From assembly GCF_037975245.1 (NCBI RefSeq), contig NC_092576.1:6665001-6715000 (forward strand): a stretch of 50,000 nt of DNA. The letters run 5' to 3'. Source of the DNA: Apostichopus japonicus (taxonomy: Eukaryota; Echinodermata; Holothuroidea; Aspidochirotida; Stichopodidae). A program made the translations under genes and the position numbers. Positions 1-10,994 of the stretch are shown piece by piece (the stretch's first letter is position 1; each line of letters opens with the position of its first letter). The notes under the pieces are model-generated. The model was not told the origin of the DNA, searched no databases, and was given only the letters and a program-made list of their open reading frames with translations.

Positions 1-150
1 AAACTATATCTGTGTGATGAAAACTACTTTACAATGTGGTTACTTGACATCAAAGTGTTGCTGTAAATTATTAGCTTGATCTTATTGTTTCTGCTTAATA
101 AATTACTTTGGAAAACTGATTGAAATATCACATTCCTCCAATAGATACAG

Positions 151-261
151 TAACGAGCAGTGCGTCTGATGAAAGTGTTCACCTGGATATAGGATACCAC
201 TTCGGGATAAACCTCGCTGCTACCACTGTCGTGGTACTACTTGGTATCATCATCTGGACAG
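151..261 (+). other. Transmembrane exon of left NACHT receptor
   Basis: Exon bounded by an acceptor (gatacag) and a donor (gtaatg), 111 nt, phase 1 at both ends. It encodes a polar stalk (TSSASDESVHLDIGYHFG) followed by about 18 hydrophobic residues (INLAATTVVVLLGIIIW). The next exon (1711-1778) completes the split codon and gives YSNIKRMTNAQ, with basic residues just after the helix as expected for a stop-transfer segment. Orientation (outside to the left, NACHT inside) is inferred from this positive charge. The right-arm equivalent would lie beyond the window. Confidence 0.7.
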
Positions 262-1929
262 GTAATGTCTTCCATACTTTTGAGGAATATTTTGTAACAT
301 ATTTGTTAAATTATTAACCAATAACGTCAAAGCGAGTCGGCTGATTTCAATGACGAAATTTGGCTGTTCTTTAAAACGGCACGAAAATTGATTTACATGA
401 TTTTGCCTCCCACATAACATAAATCGAAAACGTAGCCTGTTTTTGTACTGATTGTCGAACCAGAGCAGATTTTTTTTGTGAAACTGTAAAACTACTCCCA
501 CAACATGAACGCAAACGAACAGTGCTAAAATATTCACAAAGCTCTCGAGACTGTCACAACACGCTCTCGTCACCAAGTCGCCAGTATATACCCTTTCAGA
601 TTTGTCACCAAGGCCCCATTGGCGTTTCGCAAACCAAAATGCTGAAGTCGTTACAAAACCGCGAGTGTAGAAGGCGCCACACTTTCACAGAAGGGCAATT
701 TTCTACCTATACAAGTGACAAGACACTTTCTGGAAGGAATTTCTGAACAAAGCGACGAATTTGAAAGGTCTTCCACATTACCTATAGTTGATCGTAAAGT
801 AAACTCCAAATTTCAAACGACAGTTTCCGGATAACTGATCATGAGTCCTGACTTTAAGCCAAGCTAACCTAAACATTTCTCATAGTGAAGAATTTACCAG
901 AATTAGACATTCCATCGCTGGTTTAATGACTGCGTGTGAACCCAGTATAGCCTTGTCTGAATAAAACTTGAACCCTCCCATAAGCTAGAAAGAGAACACA
1001 CGTACAACGTTTTGAATTCAATTTACCAATTCGCCAGCGGTAACGTATTGAGATGGTGACAAGTGTCATAGGTTGGATTGTCTAGCCTTAGTCCCAAAAC
1101 CTAGCATAATTCAGAAGTGAGTATAAAGGAGGCCATACTCCTTCCTGTACGATGGCGGTTCTGTAGGGGCAACTCGGCGCATCGCGAGATTGCAATTTTG
1201 AAGAATGGAGCTTTGTTCGGCGCGGCGGTGAGCATTTGTAGATACGATTTGAGTTCGGTAAAGGCTTTTTCGATAAAGACGAATGAATAAAAACCTCTAA
1301 ATATGAAGAAAAAAAAAATAAAACAAGAACAATAGATCTTTACGAAGAAAAACCCCAAAACAAATAAATACTTGTTCTGTTAATCTTCTGATATAAATTT
1401 CAGCATATGAAGGTTTAGTCTCCTCGTTTTCATCTTCATTTATCTTTATTAAGAATTAATACTTGTTTATGTCTCTAGGAACATCGTTCTATCAATAGAC
1501 TCCTTCATCCGCTACATGTTTAATTGTTCCTATGCTCCCCGAATGCGGGTGATCATGTATTCCCCACGCAAAAATAGTACAGTTTTTTCCCTCAATGTTA
1601 TATATTTTTTACAAGCCACTCTATGATTTAAGGTAACGCATCTATTGATGATTAAAATAATCTTACTGAGTAGCTTTTAAATATTTAAGTTTATTATTAT
1701 TTCTTTTTAGTTTACAGCAACATAAAACGCATGACTAATGCACAACCCATTGCACGGCTACCAGAAGAGATTCCACTGGTAGGATATACCATATGCATTT
1801 ATTTTTCAATTGTTTCAATTCGGACAAAGAGTATGTTCCTGCTGTGTATTAATTCAGCCACCAAACACCAAAGGAAAGACAAGTATGATTATTTTATAGT
1901 TTCATTTCTTGTCGTCTTATCCAAATGGG

Positions 1930-1966
<37 letters not shown>

Positions 1967-4114
1967 TATATATGTGTGTGTGTAAAGCTAGCATATAAAA
2001 CGCATTGTACTATACGCAGTACCAAGCACCAAACTTAGCATTTGTGATGTTTTATTATAAAAGTAAAGGCTAGCCAGTTGTTGTCATCGAGAGCTAGATT
2101 TTCTTGACCAGCGATGTTCAAATGCTCTCAATGACTCATATTTAGCATTATGGAATTAAATGCGGTAATTTTACACTTTAAAAGAAAGTTTCTGAAATGT
2201 TGGGCTGTGTAAATTCATAAAGTTAATTTGACATCGGTAGGATGAATTCTTCAAATAACATCTAAGTGTTCTGTTTTCAAGCAGTTATATTCGTGTTGTG
2301 TTATGTTGTTATGCATCGTAAACAAAACAAACTTAGTGAAAGAAGAAGGAATATATTCCAGAACTATCCAATACAAGATTTTTATGAACAGGGATAACGT
2401 TAGCATATGTACAATTCAGAGTTAATATATACAATTTTCAGTTCCTGATTTTTTAAATGGAATATAAACCATTTGGAAACATGCAGGCTTACAGTGAAAC
2501 TGTCAAATCTGAAAACGTCACTTTTAGCAATGCAATTTGTACACGTTTCAAACATATTGGCTTTTCAGAACGTGACTGTCAGCGGCGAACAAGCAGCGGC
2601 AGGTAATTTACCATCTTTTCATGCTACAAATTTTCACTGAAAAAAATACATGAATGTTCCCTCGGTCTCAAAGAGTGCCGGTGTTTTATATTATTTAATG
2701 TAAGATCATGTTAGGAGACAAAATGCGATTTGAATGGATGCCGGAAGTTTGCTAAAAATCACTCAACCTATTAATATGCATCGTGATACATGGTATTTAA
2801 TACAATCATACTTTTTATTTTATTTTGAACGATCATCGCGCTGAAGAGTACAAATGAAGAGAATGATAATCTGTTAAAGTTTGATCCATTATTAAAAACA
2901 TTGAAAAGCAAAGATAAAAGCTCTGTTAATAATTGTCTATTTGTTTAATTATCGTGTTTACTGTTATTTCACCGTCTGATTTGAACTGTTTAATATTTCT
3001 GATGTAATTTAATTTAAATAAGTTGGGTTTCTACAGAGTACGGTACGTAGTATAACGCTTATTTAATCCTGCGTAACATATATGCCAAGATCCCGTTTTT
3101 TAAATGAAGTAGTACTCAGCTGTATGAGTCATCTTTCACTATTTTCCTCGACACAGGAGATACGTCTCTATCATCACCAAATATAACGGAGGTAAATTAC
3201 CTTCATTCCTACGTTATTTTACTTGTAAAATCAGACTTCTATGTTCATGGCCTGTTTAATATTATAAACTTAGGATTAAGCTGATGCCCAGATACCTAGT
3301 AAGCATAATTTATGCAGAGAGACATAGATAGAGAGAAGAAACCGTTAATTATGTCATTAAGACCATATCCTAGGTGTAAATAAGAGATAACATGATCACA
3401 ATTGAGGCATTCACACAATAACACTGTTTAAAAAAGATCATCAATAGGATACAAATAATTGTCCATACTATAAGAGCGCTCAACAGGACATATCAGTTTC
3501 ATTTTACCAAATATTATTTGTAATATGGCGCATTGAATTTTATGTAGCTTCGTCAGTCTAAGATTTCAATTATGTTGGGCATCACCCTTGTTATTCAGTG
3601 TAATTTCAGGTACAATGCCATTTATTTGTTCTTAAATCAGATGAAATTTGTTTCTTTGAAAATCTAGTTTAATTTGATCTGTTTTTATTCCTTTGAACAC
3701 TTACGGTTTATGTCCACTTTCAAGAAATACATGCCATAATATGTATATATAATTTAACTTATTCATGGACTTTTCGTTAGTCTTGAACTATTTATAGTAA
3801 GATTATATTCGTGTTTACAGCCTGCAGATCAACTTTGTTCAAACGGCATACTTTTATTAGGTAAATATATCTTGCAGTTATAAATCATGATTATATGCCC
3901 ATATAGACAATATCTTTTAAAGTTACGTTTGTTCATTTGTAAACCACACTACTTCATAGTCCCAAACATAACCGGTCGCCTAAAAAAATTCTTGATTATA
4001 ACTTTATGGGATAAATTGTTGAATTAATGTCATAGTATGTTCATTTCTATGGTGATGTGACTAGGTCAGAATGCTTTTGAATCTAAACCATGGGATAATT
4101 AATGTGTAGGGAGA

Positions 4115-4194
<80 letters not shown>

Positions 4195-7100
4195 CATTTT
4201 TATTCTTTCTTTTCCAATGTTAGATGACTTAGTCAAGACGCTACGGAACTACTATGGGATACTTTACAATGATTTAAGACCAGTACATGTCGATCAAAAT
4301 GAACATTTCCAAGTCGGTAAACTGTTTTGTGACAATAACATGCAGTTTATGAAGACCGAAAAGCTCACTGGTAACAACATTTGGGAGAAAGTAGATTCTC
4401 ATCATAACGTTATAGGTTCTGTAAAAGTTACTGGAACGGTGGTAATAATCGAAGGCGATGTAGGGTACGGCAAAACAATGATCTCCTTAAAGCTGATACA
4501 GGAATGGTGTGAAAATGATAAAAAATCATCTTTGAAGGGAGTAGAAGTAGTGATATTTTTGCGAGTTAACGAATTGACAAAATTTTCTTCATTATATGGT
4601 GCGATTCAATCAGCACTGTTGCCTAAGGATTCAAAAATTTCAAGCACCGATATAGAAGAAGTCCTCATAAATTGTCAGTCAGTTGTGATAATACTCGATG
4701 ATTATGAAGAAAGACATCAAAAACTGGTTTGGTTAACAGACATCTTAAAGAAAAAGACTCTTCGACATTGTAAAGTGGTAATCACTACAAGGTCATTTGA
4801 ATTTGTCAAGTCTATCGTTATCTCTTCAAAACGATTCAGATTGACAGCATTTAGCGAAGAGACACGTAAAGCGTACATCCACAATTATGTAGGAAAACAG
4901 GGCAAGAAATTCGTTGAACAAGTTAAGACAGAACTTCTTGAAAATGTGGTTCTTAACGAATTGTGCAAAATACCACTTTTGCTTGTTGCCTATATCCACT
5001 TGATATGTGAGCAAACTGATAACAGAGAACCTAAATCTTGGATTTCTATATTTAGCTACCTATTGAAGTGCTTTGAGCTACACCACCAAAATAAAACAAG
5101 GCATCACGCAGATGTTTTAATATTTAGCGAAACAGAGGCCCGGGAAAAGGGAAAAGTGATTGCTAAGTTTTTATCAACAGACCAGGATCAACATGCAACC
5201 GAACATTATGAGCCTTTCAAACGACTAGGGCTCTTTCGACACCCGATATCTACTGAATCGAAAGAAGAGGTTCAATGTACTATATTAGCTGAATTGTACG
5301 CAGCAAAAAACACAGAGAATATGGAAAAAACGGAACTAGAACATTTCGTAAAACTGTTAAATTTGAATCAAATATGTTTTCTTCCATTGTTTGCTTCCTA
5401 TTTCAACGAACATTTTTTGGACACATTTATCAACTGCTACAGAGATATGGAGATTCCTGCTACATGGCTGAAGTATGAACTGAATAGAAAGCTGTCGACG
5501 ATAAGGGACTCTCTCACTAAGTTTTGTAGTGAGCATGTAGACATTACCACATGCGAGTATCCACTACTGCAAAGGTCTAAAATAGAGTTGCTAAAACTTG
5601 CCTCTAACAATAAGGTAGGAGTTTGTTGATTTAGTTGAGATTGCAAACTGTGCAAACGCACAAGTTTTATAAGTTTAACCCACCAAATAACATTTATTAT
5701 ACAAACTGAAATGAGCAAAAAAGGCACATAAAGAAAACAATGCGTTTAAGATAACACGTTTGCTAAATTCAGTACATCATGCAGATAAAAAGTAAAGCAA
5801 GGTCAAGCAGGTATGATCCTAATTATTTATGGACACATTTAACCTACGTAACATTACAAAAAAACATCGTTATATAAACAAAATATTAATAAATTCCTCG
5901 GGAAGATGATTTTCGTGGAAAGACAGTCTTCTGTTAGACAATAATCTTAGAAAGAAAAAATTCTATCAAACATACACATTTTCAAGTCAATATTATAACA
6001 TCCCTCCATGTTTATGGATTCTCTTTCTTAGCACACTTGTAGCTTTGTATTTCAACATGGTATTTTTTTCAAACTTCAGATACCCATAGAAGATGTATCC
6101 TTCACAAATTGTGTAGATGTTGAGCTGTCTACTAAAGACATGCTTGTAATTACATCCGGGATGGAGATACCTGTCTTGGAAACGGTGAAAAAGATAACGT
6201 TTGACGGAAAACAAACAAAGATAAAAAATGAGGAGGCAGAGCTTATGTTGATGTACTGCAACCATTGTTCACATCTTGAGACCGTACAGTGAGTTTTCTC
6301 TACAAGTTCATATTTGTATTGTTTCTGTGAATAAAATTTTAACAAGGTAGTTTGTTTAAATTGGCTGGATTACCGAGCTGCACGAGACCTTCGGATACAA
6401 CCCAGTAAACACGAATGCCAAATATTTGCTGCGCGTGGTATTGTACACCAAAGATACTTCAAGTAAGCTAATATATTGTGAAGTTATTCCCAAATATTTA
6501 GCATTAAATTGGTATATTAATGTGTTCTTCGCACCATATTGTGTTGGTTTATCTAGCAAATTCAATTAAAAACAATGTTAACTGCAATGAAAGATCTATT
6601 TTATTTATTGTTGCATTATTGTTGCGTGATTCAGAGTACTAAGTGCAAAATGTTAATTCCCTCCGTATTTTTGTAGGTTTCGGAGATTAACAATGCCGGG
6701 GTCATTAAAAAACTGCACCAAATTCTTAAGGAAGGAAATCACAGGTACAACTTTTCGATTATTTGCATATGTTAATTTGAATTTTCTGGCAAAAGTTATA
6801 ATATAGAAGACAACAATGTTTCAATGCTTCAAAATTGATTAAACATGTAATTCATTTCCAATATGAGATGTAAACATTTACTTACGACTACTTATTCACT
6901 AGTTCTTTGGAACTCTGCTGATGGCAAGGAATTCGTGTTGCAGATGCAATCTGGTCTCTGGAATGTAAGTTTGCATCTTCCTAATTAATTATTTCACAAT
7001 CAGTTGTTCATACATATAGGCCTATATGTATATTTTGTTTGTACACATGTACATATATATGTATATGTGTGTCCTTTGATGACTCATTCGCTGTAATTGA

Positions 7101-8181
7101 TAGTTACAAAATTTAGACGTATCATATTTGTACATCATCATTTCTGATATATATATATATATGTAAATATATATATATAAATGTGTATATATATTACATA
7201 CATACATACACACATACACACATACACCCATACATACATACGCACATTAATTCTTGTTTTCGCTTCTTTTGCTGTAATATATTGATTGCTTTTCAAATGA
7301 CAGTTGATGGAAATATTTTTATTCTTTCCACAGGACCTCCAGCTTAAAAACACACAGAGGAAGAAAAAAACATCTCTCGGTGGTATGTGTAACGGAAATC
7401 ATCAGATTGTGTTTAAAGAGAGCATTTTCTTACTATTACTCAAATTCATTGTCCAATATCTCGATCAAATCAAATGATCTAGTAACTACATCTGTAAATA
7501 AATCATTGCTGTTTTCACATATTTTCTAATTGCTTTGTGTAATTGTTCCATTGGATGATTCTTGCTGCTTTCAGTGTAAACTCATCTTACATTTTTTTAT
7601 TAGCATGCTACGTTTTTCTATTTTTTTTAGAACTGGTGAAGAACAAATTTGGAAAGGTATTTGCTTTAAATATTTTTTTGGAAACTTTTCAGGTATTCTT
7701 CAATGCATTCAAAATATTACATGGTTGGTACAGTCAGTATCTAGTTATCTCGTTAGTTAAGTGGGGCGTTTGCCTTGTTGCCACGTTTTTTATGTGGTCA
7801 TTGTTATGAACGTATTAATTTGAAGCATACATTCATTTAAAAAAAAAACTGATCTTTCTACCATGATGACGGGGACACCTATGATGATTGAACAAGCTTG
7901 TTTACATAATACCAAAAGATGCATAATTTGGTTAATAATGTATATAGATATCTAAATTATTGTTCAGATGCCAAATGGCCATTGCTAAAATTTCTATTCT
8001 GAATAGTTAGTACGATTAGTTCGTTATACTAATATACCATTCCAATCAATTTTTGTATTTCATTTTCTTACAAAATAAAAAAAAGGAAATAAAAAAACAC
8101 ATCTCTATTCGTTAACAGAGTACAAATGAGGTGGACGAGGTGGACACTGTACCGGATACTGGAAGTCCAATAGATGATTGA
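151..8181 (+). CDS. Membrane-anchored NACHT-domain receptor (NLR-like), left copy, 5' partial
   Basis: Multi-exon gene assembled by hand from splice sites and matching phases. Exons: 151-261, 1711-1778, 2569-2602, 3157-3191, 3821-3860, 4224-5614, 6080-6283 (or 6288), 6347-6462, 6677-6744, 6903-6964, 7334-7382, 7631-7656, 8119-8181 (TGA). Exon 151-261 encodes a Ser/Thr-rich stalk and a hydrophobic helix; the short exons that follow read in one frame into the NACHT exon. The tail is charged and ends in an acidic segment ([20 protein letters not shown]). NACHT proteins are STAND-class NTPases that oligomerise on activation. The helix implies a type I or signal-anchored receptor with a cytoplasmic NACHT. 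Support: every exon except 151-261 and 1711-1778 has a counterpart in the right-arm copy at 41670-49507. The extracellular exons lie left of the window. I see no obvious LRR array; the C-terminal exons are of unrecognised type. The least certain junction is 6283/6347. Confidence 0.78.
262..1710 (+). other. First in-window intron of left NACHT gene
   Basis: AT-rich sequence between the transmembrane exon and exon 1711-1778. Several short open stretches here on both strands have no domain-like content and no splice support. I see no other gene or recognisable element. Confidence 0.5.
1930..1978. repeat. (TA)n microsatellite with TG-rich tail
   Basis: About 34 bp of TA repeats followed by a short imperfect TA/TG stretch, in the intron after exon 1711-1778. 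Confidence 0.9.
4118..4190. repeat. (TA)n microsatellite in intron before NACHT exon
   Basis: Uninterrupted TA repeat ending about 33 bp before the NACHT exon acceptor. The right-arm equivalent is split by a Penelope-like element (TA at 46363-46441 and 47906-47962). Confidence 0.95.
4224..5614 (+). other. NACHT NTPase exon, left copy
   Basis: One 1391-nt exon (acceptor ttccaatgttag, donor gtagga), open throughout. Numbering residues from the in-frame Met codon at 4217: Walker A GDVGYGKT at 80-87, Walker [11 protein letters not shown] with the acidic run at 161-165, and a sensor-like VVITTRS at 187-193. These are the standard nucleotide-binding motifs of NACHT/STAND NTPases. The rest is helical-looking sequence of the winged-helix and superhelical part. 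That Met codon straddles the splice acceptor, so it is not a credible start; the exon is entered in phase 1 from 3821-3860. The right-arm exon has exactly the same length (1391 nt) and is close to it in sequence. Confidence 0.9.
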
Positions 8182-8240
8182 TCAGAAGGAAGTGATGACA
8201 TTTGCCTCGTTTGCGATGTCTTTGAATTAACTTAATACTC

Positions 8241-8470
8241 TGGATATACAATCAGCGTCCATAGCCTAGTTTGTTTGGGTGTCTGCATATAAAGCGGGAG
8301 GCCCGGGCTCGAATCCCGGTGGTGGCTGGAGAAATTTTGTCATTGTTCTTTCTCCAACTCAATACGAAATCAATTATATATATATATTAATTTGCTTATG
8401 TCGCTAACCTCCATTTCATTAACAAAATTCTGTTTAACGTATCTCTTTCGAGATCCGGCTTTAGGAATCA
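8241..8470 (+). repeat. tRNA-derived SINE, copy 1
   Basis: The head at 8255-8327 folds like a tRNA. It has a near-complete 7-bp acceptor stem, an anticodon stem around an ATATAAA loop, and a perfect T-arm (CCGGG, CTCGAAT, CCCGG) forming the Pol III B box. The body has a motif ending near CCAACTC, then a short TA run and a further 3' segment to about 8470. The same body occurs on the other strand near 10.85, 41.45 and 42.95 kb. It lies 60 bp after the stop codon of the left receptor gene. The mutated arms and shared body argue for a SINE, not a working tRNA. Confidence 0.75.
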
Positions 8471-8610
8471 CAAATGATTTCGAGTTGGTTAGCATCATGT
8501 TTGATCTCTACAGCAAGGCAAATACGTCACCAAAACAGAAATAGTATTTTTCGAAACAGGTGACAAGCGCCTACAGTGGAATTACGACCTTCCTTACTGG
8601 TATCGAACCT

Positions 8611-8720
8611 CTGGACATACAATCAGCGTCCATAGCCATAGTGGTTAGGATGTCCGCATATAAAGCGGGAGGCCCGGGTTCGAATTCCGGTGGAGGCTGG
8701 ATTATTTTAAACAATTCTCT
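8611..8720 (+). repeat. tRNA-derived SINE, copy 2 (head)
   Basis: The tRNA-like head at 8626-8698 has a 5-bp anticodon stem around ATATAAA, a canonical B box GGTTCGAATTCC, and an acceptor stem with one mismatch. Its upstream flank (ctggacatacaatca) matches that of copy 1, so this flank belongs to the repeat. The body after the head diverges quickly. Confidence 0.7.
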
Positions 8721-9412
8721 TTTGAAGAACCTAATGTAAGTCGTACAAAATGACTGCAGCTATACTTTTGGAAAGTTTTATTTTATTTTCGAATTCTTTA
8801 ATGTGAGATAGTTTGGCTTTCCATTAGTTTCCCGTTATTTATATCATTGTCAACAATTTCATAGTCGGTTTTTCGTTATTCATTTACTTAGTCAAATAGC
8901 TGGTAATTTTCTGCATTTCTTGTTATTATATACTGTAACATTGTTGTGTAAACTTGTTCCATTGTTAACGAATAACATGTCTAGTTTGTTCTCCTTGATC
9001 TCATCAATTCGTCTATAATTAAATTTATGTAAGAAGTTAAAAAAGCTTAACTCCTTTCTATACGAATTAAGCAATTAAATACGAAATCGTCAATGGAACC
9101 ACAAAATTAGTCTTTTTCGATGGATTATCGGCAATACTCCTGAAGAAAAGAAATACTTAGACAACAATACAAACTATAGGTTAATATCTTTATATCTTAG
9201 ATTCGACGAAGTCATTCCTTTGCACAGTGCCTGACATTAGTTATGAAGTTCAACTACCCCAATTAATATTATTTCATCATATGTCTTCTGTTCACTTGGC
9301 ACTGAAGTTAATTGTTATCGTGGGTGTTACAGGAGCGGTTAGGTAATACCGTTGTGATTGTTTAGGCTTACTCAGTGTAACACTGTTTCATTGTGTAAGG
9401 CTGGCATAAACA
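8721..9412. other. Intergenic sequence with no recognised feature
   Basis: AT-rich sequence between the second SINE and the first hAT-like element. I find no coherent coding region or repeat. Confidence 0.5.
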
Positions 9413-9420
9413 ATATACAC

Positions 9421-10518
9421 CAGGCGCGGCGGAACGGAAAAATTATTGGGGGGCTAATGTGTGGAGACTATCTAAGCGGAGCGCCACCATCGGTTGGCGC
9501 GGAGCGTACAAGAAAATTTTGGGTTTTTTCAAACCCCCAGATGGCCGGAAACGGCACTTTTCGAGTGTTTTATGCTGCGAATACCTAGCCCTAAAATATG
9601 GGTCTCAAGCCTGCAATTTCTCAGATTGCACGTAAAAGTCTGTAAAAACATTGTAATTTGTATATTCGATGGTGTTTTAAGAGAGTAGCTATTACTCGTA
9701 GTGTACTCGCAAAGACGTTTTTGAGTGTAGTAAGGGCAGTGGCGTTGCTAGGGGTATTGGTCAGGGGGGGGGCAAGAATGGCCTGAAGGGGCGCTTTCGA
9801 CACTATCTAAGCGGAGCGCCACCACAGGTTGGCGCGGAGCGTACAGAAAATTTTTGAGTAAAGTTACTCCCTAGATTGCAGGAAATGACCCTTTCCGGGC
9901 CTTGCTAATTTGCAGATGAACGGAGAATAAATAGGTGTCGTCGCCATTTTGTCGGAAAATTACACCAACAGAATATGACAAATGTCAATAGGTATATGAG
10001 AGCGCAATAAAATAGTCAATAATCGCGAATAAGTTAAAAGTAGTGAAAAGCTGAAAAGGGCGCCAGCAGTCCATTTGAGTCCGTCAGGAGGGGGGGGGGG
10101 GATCCGCCCCCTGACTGTATATATGGACGCTCGATCCGCCACTAAGTAAGGGGATGTTGGAGAACTGGCTGAAATGAGGCAAGTCATTGGCCTAAGACGA
10201 AGTTGTGTTACGCTTACCGGTACTCACACTAACTGCTTCCACTTTTCACGGGGCGTGAAGACGCGGTTGGGGTGACAATGTGGTCTATGGCCAGGGGACG
10301 GGCCGAGGGACCAGGGTCCCCCAGCAATTACTAAAATTATTACACCTATATAGTATACGTGTGCATCGGACAGATCGACAAGTATGCATTGAAAAATGGG
10401 CAGATGCACGTTTCGGAGCCTTGGTAAATATTGGGGGGGGCTAATCATGCATTTGCCCCCTCAACTTTTTCATTGGGGGCTGAGCCCCCCAAGCCCCCCC
10501 CCGGTTCCGCCGCCACTG
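9421..10518 (+). mobile_element. Non-autonomous hAT-like element A1
   Basis: The ends are inverted: CAGGCGCGGCGGAACGG at the left and the complement of CAGTGGCGGCGGAACCGG at the right. They are flanked by an exact 8-bp duplication ATATACAC (9413-9420 and 10519-10526). An 8-bp duplication with CAG-type ends is the hAT signature. No transposase is visible. A second copy at 26891-28120 shares both ends and most of the interior. The interior includes a GC-rich hairpin-like stretch around AGCGGAGCGCCACCA. A smaller element is inserted at 9737-10144. Confidence 0.85.
9737..10144 (+). mobile_element. hAT-like MITE nested inside element A1
   Basis: Starts CAGTGGCG and ends with CGCCACTA, flanked by an exact 8-bp duplication AGTAAGGG (9729-9736 and 10145-10152). 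The sister copy at 26891-28120 lacks it at the corresponding point (after TGAGTGTAGTAA), which is independent evidence of insertion. Its interior repeats the AGCGGAGCGCCACC motif of the host element, so the two families are related. Confidence 0.8.
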
Positions 10519-10770
10519 ATATACACAAACAGGCAATTTGTTTTTATATCTCGTCACTTTTATTCGGTGGCGCCATGTATATAATGATAATAACGATCAA
10601 AAGATCAAAATGAAGAGGGCAGTGGCTATGAATAGTCAACGAACACGCAGTTGGGACAAAACTCTCTGTAGTTTCACATGTCCTGCTTCAAAACACTCTT
10701 CAAACACTACTAACAGTATAAGTAGTAACAACTTCATTGTTCTTTCAGATAAAGGTTAGGTACTGTTCAT

Positions 10771-10789
10771 ATATACATATATATATAGT

Positions 10790-10824
<35 letters not shown>

Positions 10825-10838
10825 TTAGTTATATATAT
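10771..10838. repeat. (TA)n microsatellite at SINE tail
   Basis: Imperfect TA repeat directly next to the 3' end of a minus-strand SINE (10839-10990). Confidence 0.85.
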
Positions 10839-10990
10839 ATGAGTTGGAAAATCAGGAAAAGTGAAAAACTTCCAGCCTTAACAGGGATTCAAACCCGGGC
10901 TTCCCGCTCTGTACGCGGAAACCGTACGCGGTAAGGTAAAGCGGAAAGCTTTCGAGACGAAACATGTAAAGTGAGAGCCTTAGTATTTTG
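10839..10990 (-). repeat. tRNA-derived SINE, copy 3
   Basis: On the minus strand a B box (CGGGTTTGAATCC) is followed by the body seen in copies 1 and 4 (GGCTGGAAG, then a segment ending CCAACTCAT) and then the TA tract. Upstream of the B box is a different head containing TTTCGTCTCGAA, shared with the copy at 41.5 kb. Confidence 0.65.
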
Positions 10991-10994
10991 AATT

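Larger units (their letters stand above)
2455..8462 (+). repeat. Left arm of large inverted duplication
   Basis: Reads, exon by exon and through introns, as the reverse complement of about 41358-49620. Clear matches include the five exons 2569-2602 to 4224-5614, the whole 3' exon set, the stretch after the stop codon, and the SINE 3' region ending in TCTCTTTCGAGATCCGGC. Homology is lost after about 8462. Left of about 2455 the right arm switches to a tandem duplicate, so the true outer limit is not visible. Confidence 0.88.

Noticed and set aside
4217-4219. ATG as the start of the NACHT protein
   Set aside because: It spans the splice acceptor. The exon is entered in phase from 3821-3860, and the corresponding ATG is missing in the right copy (the acceptor there reads aatataag).
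6351-6462. Alternative frame reading GWITELHETFGYNPVNTNAK
   Set aside because: It is open but needs an acceptor that does not exist, and differences between the two copies fall mostly at third positions only in the other frame, which also matches the phases of both neighbouring exons on the 3' side.
8255-8327. Possible functional tRNA gene (and 8626-8698)
   Set aside because: Both fold like tRNAs and have a B box, but acceptor and T-arm mismatches differ between copies, and they share flanks and a downstream body with other repeats. SINE heads fit better.
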